A DNA stretch of 10,549 nt, taken from Prevotella sp. UBA2746. GTDB taxonomy: Bacteria > Bacteroidota > Bacteroidia > Bacteroidales > Bacteroidaceae. The first letter of the stretch is position 1. Every line of letters starts with the position of its first letter. The notes under the pieces were generated by a model. It had not been told where the DNA came from. It was given only the letters and a program-made list of their open reading frames with translations, and ran no database searches. Both the position numbers and the translations under genes were made by a program. Where the stretch lies: assembly GCA_002353555.1 (NCBI GenBank), contig DEJO01000006.1, positions 1-10,549 on the forward strand, read 5' to 3'. Shown piece by piece: positions 4,865-10,549 of this stretch.

Positions 4865-6613
4865 ATGACAAGAATTTGGAAAGGATTAAGGCTTATGCTG
4901 TTGTTGACGGTATTATCGGCAACAACAGCTGTGGCAAGTACTGTAAAACGGCTCGACATAAACGTAGTCCTTCACGATGACGGGAGTGCTGCCATACGGG
5001 AGTTGTGGGACATCGACCTCGATGACAGTGATGCGAAAACTGAATGGTATGTGGCTCACAAAGGGCTGCAAGGCATGAAGATTACGCAGTTGCATATACA
5101 GGGCTTCATTCCCGACAAAACGGGGATGCAACCTTTCGAGACACTTGAAGAATGGGACGTTGATGCAAGCCGCAAGGAGAAAACGGGCAAATGCGGACTG
5201 AACAATGGCGGACAGGAGATTTGCTGGGGCTTCGGTGACTGGGGTAGACATCAATATGAAGTGAGCTATGTGCTGACGGGACTGGTGAAGGCTTATGACA
5301 CCAACGACGGCTTCAACCATTGTTTCGTGGACATGAACTGCCAAATTGAACAAATGCAACTGACCATCAGCGGAGCCGATACCATCAGTCTCTCCGAAGC
5401 TAATACCCGTCGCTGGTCGTTTGGACACCAAGGCACCATCATCTTTGAAGGAAACAACAAGTTGGTGGTAAAACCAACTAACGGACTCGACAGCGGTGAA
5501 CGCATCATCGTGATGCTGGAGTTCGACAAGGGTGTCTTCCACCCTACCGTAAAAGCCGACGAACCTTGGGCAGACCGCAAGCAACGAGCATTAGACGGCA
5601 GCGACTTCGAAGAGGAAGAATGGAGTCTGACCGATTGGCTGCTGCTGATAGGGCTCATCGTCCTTTGTATCGTGTTTTACTTCTGTGCAGACCTCATCGC
5701 TACGCTTCTCCTCTCCATTTTTACACCCTTGTTGCTCGTCTTCTTGGGAGTTGTCTGGTGGATTGTCTCCCTGTCACCGTTGCGCACCTACCGACGCCGA
5801 CGCAAAGCGGGCATTGCCAAAGGCAACTACTGGCGGACGGTAAGCCCTGAATGGTCGTTGACGAAAAATAAGATGATTGTCGATGAAATGGCATATTTTT
5901 ATGGCATGAACGACAAAAACATCATCGCTGCACTCCTCTTGAAACTGATAGCGCGCGGCGACGTGAGCATTACACGCGAGAAATATAAAAGAAAGATGCA
6001 CGACATGCTGAAGATTGACAAGCCGACAACAGAGATTGAGGCTGACCATAAAGGCGACGAGCAACTGTGCCAACACCTGCTGAAACTGCTGACGTTGGCT
6101 TCTGGCAAAGATCTCATCTTGCAACCCAACGAGTTTGACGAATGGTGCAAGCAAAGGAAAAATGCAACCATCATCAAGAATTTCATGAAACTGTTAGAAA
6201 CGAAATATGACAAACCATACCTACAACAGCATGCCGCCAACCTGTTCGGACTGAAAGCCTACCTGAAAGATTTCTCGCTTTTGGATGAGCGACCGATTAG
6301 GGAGGTGAAGCTATGGGATCAATATATGATGTATGCCGCCTTCTTCGGCATTGCCGAACAGGTGAGCCGCAACATGGAGCAACTGTGGCCCGAATACCGC
6401 AAAATGTCGAAGATAGCAAAGTCATTGGAGACGGCTACCGAAGGGGCTATCGTCAGCTCTTTCAGCAGCTCCATCTATACCGCCACAACCAATGCTGTTG
6501 AGCGCACCGCCGCCCGTACCTCCTCATCGAGAGGCAGCAGCGGCTTCAGCAGCTTCTCGTCGTTCAGTGGAGGAGGAGGATTCTCCGGCGGCGGAGGAGG
6601 AGGAGGAAGATAG
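4865..6613 (+). CDS. DUF2207-family membrane protein
   Basis: A predicted membrane protein of the DUF2207 family (PF09972), function unknown. A signal peptide (MTRIWKGLRLMLLLTVL..., ending near AVAS) is followed by an extracytoplasmic beta-rich domain opening with RLDINVVLHDDGSAAIRE, a typical DUF2207 beginning. Counting from the upstream ATG at 4856, two membrane segments lie at about 260-282 and 284-309, then basic RTYRRRRK, then a mostly helical cytosolic region carrying the family's YLKDF (469-473) and W..YMMYAAFFGIAE pattern. The C-terminus is a Ser/Gly tract ending in FSGGGGFSGGGGGGGR, as is common in this family. I prefer the ATG at 4865 because 4856 coincides with the predicted transcription start and 4865 gives a better signal peptide; 4856 is possible if translation is leaderless. 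The phosphatase gene follows 56 bases later with no visible promoter of its own. Confidence 0.85.
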   Translation: MTRIWKGLRLMLLLTVLSATTAVASTVKRLDINVVLHDDGSAAIRELWDIDLDDSDAKTEWYVAHKGLQGMKITQLHIQGFIPDKTGMQPFETLEEWDVDASRKEKTGKCGLNNGGQEICWGFGDWGRHQYEVSYVLTGLVKAYDTNDGFNHCFVDMNCQIEQMQLTISGADTISLSEANTRRWSFGHQGTIIFEGNNKLVVKPTNGLDSGERIIVMLEFDKGVFHPTVKADEPWADRKQRALDGSDFEEEEWSLTDWLLLIGLIVLCIVFYFCADLIATLLLSIFTPLLLVFLGVVWWIVSLSPLRTYRRRRKAGIAKGNYWRTVSPEWSLTKNKMIVDEMAYFYGMNDKNIIAALLLKLIARGDVSITREKYKRKMHDMLKIDKPTTEIEADHKGDEQLCQHLLKLLTLASGKDLILQPNEFDEWCKQRKNATIIKNFMKLLETKYDKPYLQQHAANLFGLKAYLKDFSLLDERPIREVKLWDQYMMYAAFFGIAEQVSRNMEQLWPEYRKMSKIAKSLETATEGAIVSSFSSSIYTATTNAVERTAARTSSSRGSSGFSSFSSFSGGGGFSGGGGGGGR

Positions 6614-6669
6614 CAAAACTATTCCCCTTTTTATCGCAAAAAACTTCTAATTTTAATATATCAAAAACA

Positions 6670-7419
6670 ATGAAACAATTCCGTTCATGGATGTTCACCG
6701 CCATCCTCATCCTCTGCGGTGTGTTAGCTCAGGCGCAAGCCGTAGTGACTTACCCAGACCCGTTCCTCGACGACAAGACCCGTCCCGACGGGGTCGTCTT
6801 CCTGCCGGCACCGTTGGAGCCTACCGACCCGGCGTTCTGCAACGACTTCTACTACTATCAGTGGGGCAAGCAGCAACGCAACACGCCGTTTGGCGCACTC
6901 GCCAAGAAGGATAACCCCTTGGAGCTGTATGATGTGTTCTCTGCCACCTTCGGCATGACAATCAGTCCAGCGCTCACACCAGAGATAGACCGGCTGGCAG
7001 GTGGTGCCAGCAGCGATGCCCATCGTGCCAACAAGCGTGTGAAGAACTTCTATCAGCGCAAGCGTCCATTTGCACAGTTTGGCGAGCCGTCGATAGAGCC
7101 TGCCGAGGACGAGGCTGAAGCCAAGACCTACAGTTATCCGTCCGGGCATGCCACTCGCGGCTATGTCTATGCGATGACGCTCGCCCTTGTGGAGCCCGAC
7201 TCTGCCAACGTGCTGATGAAGCGTGCTTACGAATATGCACTCGGACGTGTCGTTGCAGGCCACCACTACAAGAGCGACATCGATGCATCTTCCATCCTTG
7301 CCACTGCTGTCATGGGTGCCTTGGCGGGCAATGATGCCTTCCGTGCACAACTGGAGAAGGCACGCAAGGAGTATGCACGCCTGAAAGGTAGGAAGGCGAA
7401 GGCTGTCAAGGCTGACTAA
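6670..7419 (+). CDS. Secreted class A-type acid phosphatase (PAP2 superfamily)
   Basis: A 249-aa exported phosphatase that removes phosphate from organic monoesters in the periplasm or outside the cell. Residues 1-23 are a signal peptide (ending AQAQA). The PAP2 signature is complete in order: K125xxxxxxR132P133, then YPSGH160 (SYPSGHAT, close to the class A acid phosphatase block) and G192R193-xxxxx-H199-xxx-D203. H199 would be the phosphorylated nucleophile and H160 the general acid. The common SR of the last motif is GR here. The size matches PhoN/PhoC-type enzymes. The last residues are unusually basic (KGRKAKAVKAD). It is probably transcribed with the DUF2207 gene. The 3' end overlaps the converging protease gene by four bases, so the two messages are complementary at their ends. 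Confidence 0.88.
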   Translation: MKQFRSWMFTAILILCGVLAQAQAVVTYPDPFLDDKTRPDGVVFLPAPLEPTDPAFCNDFYYYQWGKQQRNTPFGALAKKDNPLELYDVFSATFGMTISPALTPEIDRLAGGASSDAHRANKRVKNFYQRKRPFAQFGEPSIEPAEDEAEAKTYSYPSGHATRGYVYAMTLALVEPDSANVLMKRAYEYALGRVVAGHHYKSDIDASSILATAVMGALAGNDAFRAQLEKARKEYARLKGRKAKAVKAD

Positions 7420-8633
7420 TCGGCAGGCTGGGGCTTCGTGCCCCACTGCTCAATCTTGATTTCTTTCTTGAAACCGCGTGCCGACAGCAGGACGAACACG
7501 TAGCTGCGCCCTTTCACGAAGGGGTAGTCTTTGAAGTCGTCGAAGCTGTTGATTGCGGTGCCGTTGATGCTGGCGATGATGTCGCCGCGGCGGAATCCGT
7601 TCTTGTAGGCTTGGCTGCTCTGGCGCACCAAGCCTACAACTGGTTTACCGTCGACGGGAATGTAGGAGATGTCGTCTAAAGTGTTGTTGACGGCAACCTC
7701 GTTCGTAGCCTCGTAGGGCTGGAACTTCAGACGCTTGCGCTTGGGGTTGATGATGAGGGATCCGTAGCGCAGCAGCTGACCGCCCAAGCGCGAGTCGCCC
7801 TGTGTGGTATAGGAATGGATACCTTTGAAGGTGAACTGCTTGTTCCAGGGCAGGGTGGGGAAGTTGATGTAGATGACCTGTCCGTCGCGTTCGGCTCCGT
7901 AGTTGCCGATGGCGGCCTGTCCGTGCTCGATGTTCTCAATCAGCTTCACCACTCGCGGGTCTTTGTATCGTTCCTTGTCGAAGTGGGCTTTGTTCATAGC
8001 GAAGAAGTCTTGGCTGCCCGTGTCGAAAAGGGTCTCTTCCTGATATTTCAAGAACGTGTTCAGCTTGATGTATGGCACGAAGCGTCTCAACTTGTACGAT
8101 GTCTCGTAGCCTTCCTCCTCGTCGAAGTAGTTCTTGCGGTCGGTCAGGATCATGATGCCGCTGCGTGTGTCTATCTTCGCCTGCAACCCCTTGTTGAAGA
8201 GGTCGAAGCCGATGATGCCGTCGTAGCGGTAGCGACCGGGCGGGCGGCGATGCAGCGAACCGACATAGCCTTTTATCGTCAGCGGCCCCATCTGAAAGGG
8301 AGGAAACTTCACGGCGGGTATCGTGTCTATCCTTCCGTTGGCGTCACGCGAATTCACATTGCCTATGGGCAGGCTGTAGTCGATGTCTCCACCATAATAG
8401 ACCACACCCTGGCTCGACCCCGTGTCCAGGTTGAACAGGTGTTGCTTGCCGCCGATGGTGACGGGGATGTATATTTGGTCACCCTCAAACAAGATGGGAA
8501 TCTTCTCCACGAAGTCGGTCTTCGACACCGTGAATCCCAACTGGTAGCGATACATGCCGTCGTCAGGATATTTCTGAGCAAATGCTGCCATGTTCGACAA
8601 GAACAGGAGGGTAGTGATGGCTTTTAGTCTCAT
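7416..8633 (-). CDS. Exported two-lobed aspartic protease with C-terminal PDZ domain
   Basis: A 405-aa protein with a signal peptide (MRLKAITTLLFLSNMAAFA, cleavage near residue 19). It has two aspartic protease active-site motifs, D70-T-G-S and D204-T-G-S, each followed by a hydrophobic-hydrophobic-Gly element (DGIIGFDLF near 138-146 and RLGGQLL near 282-288). This indicates two clan AA (retropepsin/pepsin-like) lobes in one chain that could form one catalytic site. A PDZ domain occupies about 325-390 (GLVRQSSQAYKNGFRRGDII, then INGTAINSFDDF) and could recognise substrate C-termini. Such aspartyl protease-PDZ proteins are frequent in Bacteroidetes envelopes; substrates are unknown. It is the last gene of a minus-strand operon, 33 bases after the phosphodiesterase gene, and its TAG overlaps the phosphatase stop. 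Confidence 0.88.
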   Translation of the reverse strand: MRLKAITTLLFLSNMAAFAQKYPDDGMYRYQLGFTVSKTDFVEKIPILFEGDQIYIPVTIGGKQHLFNLDTGSSQGVVYYGGDIDYSLPIGNVNSRDANGRIDTIPAVKFPPFQMGPLTIKGYVGSLHRRPPGRYRYDGIIGFDLFNKGLQAKIDTRSGIMILTDRKNYFDEEEGYETSYKLRRFVPYIKLNTFLKYQEETLFDTGSQDFFAMNKAHFDKERYKDPRVVKLIENIEHGQAAIGNYGAERDGQVIYINFPTLPWNKQFTFKGIHSYTTQGDSRLGGQLLRYGSLIINPKRKRLKFQPYEATNEVAVNNTLDDISYIPVDGKPVVGLVRQSSQAYKNGFRRGDIIASINGTAINSFDDFKDYPFVKGRSYVFVLLSARGFKKEIKIEQWGTKPQPAD

Positions 8634-8666
8634 GGTTATCGTCGTTTTTGCTGTTATACGGCCATT

Positions 8667-9206
8667 TTACTCGGTTTCATCGAGAATCTCATGGTTCTCC
8701 AGGTTGTACATCGTCACCTTGCCGTGCTCGTAGATAGCTACCGTCGGCGGATTGCCGTCCTTGGGGAATGTGATGGAACCCGTATTGCAGACGATGGTTC
8801 CGTCCTTTTTCGTCAGCTCCCAGCGGTGGGTGTGCCCGTAGAAGACGGCATCGAAGCGTCCGCAAGGCAGTTGTTCCTTGTTGTATATGTGTCCGTGGGT
8901 CAGCAGCAGGCGCCTGCCTTCATCCACTAACAGCAGGTAGTCGCTGCCGATGGGGAAGTGCAGCATCATCTGGTCTACCTCCGAGTCGCAGTTTCCCCTC
9001 ACGGCAACGATGTCGTCAGCCATCCCGTTCAGCCGTTCCGCTATTCCCTTTGCGTCCAGGCCCTCCGGCACGCCGTTGCGCGGACCGTAGTTCAGCACGT
9101 CGCCCAGGATGCAGAGCATGTCGCACCCTTCCTGCCTGTACATCTCCAGTGCACGTTCCAGTCGAGGCAACGACCCGTGGATGTCCGATAATATCATGTA
9201 TTTCAT
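8667..9206 (-). CDS. yfcE: YfcE-type metallophosphodiesterase
   Basis: A 179-aa cytosolic calcineurin-like phosphoesterase, close in length and sequence to E. coli YfcE (184 aa), a manganese-dependent phosphodiesterase whose natural substrate is not established. All metal-ligand motifs are present: D8-I-H10, G35-D36, G71-N72-C-D74, H104-G-H106 and G124-H125-T-H127. Blocks shared with E. coli YfcE as I recall it include DIHGSLP, GDVLN-GPRN, VRGNCDSEVDQM and LTHGH. There is no signal peptide, unlike both flanking genes. It starts 48 bases after the upstream gene and ends 33 bases before the protease gene, with no promoter or strong terminator between, so it is probably cotranscribed with both. 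The function of this grouping is unknown. Confidence 0.9.
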   Translation of the reverse strand: MKYMILSDIHGSLPRLERALEMYRQEGCDMLCILGDVLNYGPRNGVPEGLDAKGIAERLNGMADDIVAVRGNCDSEVDQMMLHFPIGSDYLLLVDEGRRLLLTHGHIYNKEQLPCGRFDAVFYGHTHRWELTKKDGTIVCNTGSITFPKDGNPPTVAIYEHGKVTMYNLENHEILDETE

Positions 9207-9254
9207 ACTTCTATATGATTTTTGTCTGGCGGTGTCGAAGCTGCCTTACGGCTT

Positions 9255-10181
9255 TCACCTGAGCACCTTGAAGGCAATATGTCTGTCGTAAAGGGCTACG
9301 TAGAGCTTGCCGTCGTTGCTGAGTGCAAACCAGTTGGGGGCTTTGGGCACCCAGATGTGCTGTTTCTGCACTCCCGTGAACCTGTTCAATACGTTGACGT
9401 AGTCGGTGACGTCTGTTCCGCCATATCCGCACACGATGGAGTTGTCGATGACCATGAAGTTGTCAGAGTTGCATGTCTTCGGCTTGCTGACCCAAAGTGT
9501 CTTGTCGGTAGCGGTGTCGATGGCAACGATGTATGCGTTCTGTCCTTGGTCGAAGCCCTCCAGCCCGCAGATGCTGAAGTAGAGGATGCCGTCTTTCACG
9601 ACTGCCCAGTTGACCGATTGCCTGTCGATGTCAGAAGCGCGGTTCTTGGGCGGGAATGTCATGTTCGCCGTGTTATAGACTTTCTTCACGTCCTTCGTGG
9701 GGTCTACGAGCATGATGAGGTGTGGATCCCTGCCTCGCCGTGAAATGTCCTTCTCTGATTGTCCCCACGGCAGTGGCTCCGTCTTTGGTGCCCTTCCGTA
9801 GGTTGCAACGGGATAGTCGCCGTCGTAGAAGACGTCGTTCAGCACCCACTCGTCGCTGTATATCTCAGGCACGATGTCGGGTATGCTGTAGTCCGTGTCG
9901 TCCCAGCCCAGCGTGGGATGCCCGATGATGTTGCCAAGTTTAAGCTCTGGCAGCGCGAGGGTGGTGTAGTTGTCTAAAGGCTTTGAAAACGGTGTCTTCA
10001 TGAGGGTGATGGTCTTCCCTTTGCCCGCAGGTGCGACCTTGAGCGTCTGTCCGTTGAAGTTGGACACGTTTACGGGAGCGATTACCGATTGGTGTTCCAC
10101 TCCGTTGAGCGTGTAGTTCTGCGCCTGGGCAAAACCCGCTGCCGTCAATAGTGCGGTTGACAATACTAATCGTTTCATCAT
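9255..10181 (-). CDS. Exported protein with propeller-like C-terminal half (308 aa)
   Basis: I do not recognise a specific family. From the double ATG at 10176-10181 the protein begins MMKRLVLSTALLTAAGFAQAQ, a clear signal peptide. The C-terminal half has repeating units of the PQQ/WD-like beta-propeller style: SVNWAVVKDGILYFSICG, then AYIVAIDTATDKTLWVSK, then NFMVIDNSIVCGYGG, then VNVLNRFTGVQ, then ALSNDGKLYVALYD. Each alternates a short strand with an 'internal state' turn. The N-terminal half is less regular, with PGKGKTI-like loops but no catalytic motif. An open frame extends to 10238, but a promoter lies inside it, so 10181 (or 10178) is the start. It is the first gene of the minus-strand operon with the YfcE and protease genes. 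A structural or binding role in the envelope is a guess. Confidence 0.75.
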   Translation of the reverse strand: MMKRLVLSTALLTAAGFAQAQNYTLNGVEHQSVIAPVNVSNFNGQTLKVAPAGKGKTITLMKTPFSKPLDNYTTLALPELKLGNIIGHPTLGWDDTDYSIPDIVPEIYSDEWVLNDVFYDGDYPVATYGRAPKTEPLPWGQSEKDISRRGRDPHLIMLVDPTKDVKKVYNTANMTFPPKNRASDIDRQSVNWAVVKDGILYFSICGLEGFDQGQNAYIVAIDTATDKTLWVSKPKTCNSDNFMVIDNSIVCGYGGTDVTDYVNVLNRFTGVQKQHIWVPKAPNWFALSNDGKLYVALYDRHIAFKVLR

Positions 10182-10209
10182 GACAGTTAGGTTTTTTAGT
10201 ACTAGTGCA

Positions 10210-10241
10210 CAAAGATACGTCTTCTTTCTGATATTCACAAG
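10210..10241 (-). promoter_or_regulatory. Promoter of the propeller-yfcE-protease operon
   Basis: On the minus strand, CTTG (10238-10241), a 20-base spacer and TATCTTTG (10210-10217) fit the Bacteroidetes consensus. The predicted start near 10204 leaves a leader of about 22 bases before the ATG at 10181. Confidence 0.7.
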
Positions 10242-10306
10242 CTTTTTTCACTTTTTCTGTTGTGCCGTTTTGTTGTCATACTTCTCTCTTCCTTCAACCC
10301 TTCGCT

Positions 10307-10368
10307 CGACCTTTGGTCGCTTGCCGCTCGGCGACGAAAGGAGACGCTTGCCAGAGCAAGAAGGCAAG
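10307..10368. repeat. Hairpin-rich intergenic block
   Basis: Several stems are packed here: CGACC-TTT-GGTCG (10307-10319), GTCGC/GCGAC (10316-10320 with 10331-10335) and CTTGCC/GGCAAG (10347-10352 with 10363-10368). It lies between two divergent promoters, the minus-strand one at 10210 and the plus-strand one at 10468. No gene is visible from 10242 to 10467. It resembles the GC-rich block at 1399-1500. Confidence 0.4.
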
Positions 10369-10467
10369 AACCTTTATAATATAATAAGGTGTTATTTTCC
10401 GAAATCCTTACCAATCGCCCATTGATTGTTAAATAACTGTTAAAATCTTCATTTTCTCCTCGTAAAA

Positions 10468-10499
10468 TTTGGTGGTGCGTCTGAAAGGCAGTACTTTTG
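10468..10499 (+). promoter_or_regulatory. Strong promoter reading out of the right edge
   Basis: TTTG (10468-10471), a 20-base spacer and TACTTTTG (10492-10499) match the consensus. An AT-rich tract with two TGTTAAA repeats lies just upstream (about 10427-10444), like an UP element. Transcription should start near 10505 and leave the window. Confidence 0.75.
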
Positions 10500-10504
10500 C
10501 ATCC

Positions 10505-10549
10505 GCTTTTGAGGGGTGTCCCCCTGGAGGCATACAGAGAAGCGATCTT
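10505..10549 (+). other. Transcribed leader, possibly of an rRNA operon
   Basis: The predicted transcript opens with a GGGG-TGT-CCCC hairpin (10513-10523) and no start codon leading to an open frame. The last bases (GAGAAGCGATCTT) resemble the boxA-like segment that precedes 16S rRNA in Bacteroidales (recalled form ...TCTTTGACA). The sequence stops before this can be confirmed. A leader of another gene is possible. Confidence 0.35.

Noticed and set aside
4913..5584. Minus-strand open frame (223 codons) inside the DUF2207 gene
   Set aside because: Shadow of a well-supported coding sequence, with no motif or promoter of its own.
6724..7446. Minus-strand open frame (240 codons) opposite the acid phosphatase
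   Set aside because: The plus strand carries the complete PAP2 signature; the antisense frame shows no recognisable domain.
7815..8627. Long plus-strand open frame (270 codons) opposite the protease gene
   Set aside because: Antisense shadow. The minus-strand protein has a signal peptide, two DTGS motifs and PDZ; the plus frame is a valine-rich mirror with no motifs.
9222..9743. Plus-strand open frame (173 codons) opposite the propeller-like gene
   Set aside because: Antisense mirror of a better supported minus-strand gene with signal peptide and promoter.
10182..10238. N-terminal extension of the propeller-like protein to 10238
   Set aside because: It would place the signal peptide internally and start upstream of the predicted transcription start (about 10204).

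Overview
The window looks like chromosomal DNA from a Bacteroidales bacterium, most likely Prevotella or a close relative. Four things point there. Promoters of the Bacteroidetes type (TTTG, 19-20 bases, TAnnTTTG) precede most genes. Starts lack clear Shine-Dalgarno sequences and have A-rich leaders. Most intact genes encode exported proteins. The large deiminase ends in a C-terminal tail of the kind used by type IX secretion (T9SS) cargo. The genus is inferred from style, not from a marker gene.

Left end (1 to about 940): an AT-rich patch of broken genes, all on the minus strand. It holds a frameshifted and truncated dinD-like gene with its own promoter and a palindrome over the -33 box. This is joined to the 3' tail of an unknown gene, then to the first ~65 codons of a probable helicase, then out of frame to a Cys/His-rich fragment that leaves the window. 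It reads like a collapsed mobile or defence island.

Gene-free stretch (about 940-1660): repeats only. There are three GACACGTGTC palindromes exactly 22 bp apart, two of which form a 16-bp terminator-like stem. There is also a 17-bp sequence repeated directly, with its 13-bp core also inverted, and a GC-rich hairpin block.

Centre (1661-7419): a minus-strand secreted protein of unknown function (220 aa) is divergent from a plus-strand 683-aa deiminase of the agmatine deiminase/PPAD family. The deiminase has all four catalytic residues, an Ig-like region and a sorting-type tail. Next comes a tandemly duplicated 54-bp promoter/operator cassette, then a DUF2207 membrane protein, then a secreted class A-type acid phosphatase (PAP2 fold).

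Right part (7416-10181): a likely three-gene minus-strand operon, transcribed from right to left. It encodes an exported protein with a propeller-like C-terminal half, a YfcE-type metallophosphodiesterase, and an exported aspartic protease with two DTGS motifs and a PDZ domain. The protease stop codon overlaps the phosphatase stop codon, so the two transcripts converge with no spacer. At the far right (10242-10549) there is a hairpin-rich stretch and a strong plus-strand promoter whose transcript leaves the window. Its leader resembles that of an rRNA operon.

The intact genes suggest an envelope/secretome locus (deiminase, phosphatase, protease, DUF2207 protein) rather than one pathway. The most interesting parts are the PPAD-like deiminase, the duplicated promoter/operator, the 22-bp palindrome array and the mosaic of broken genes.
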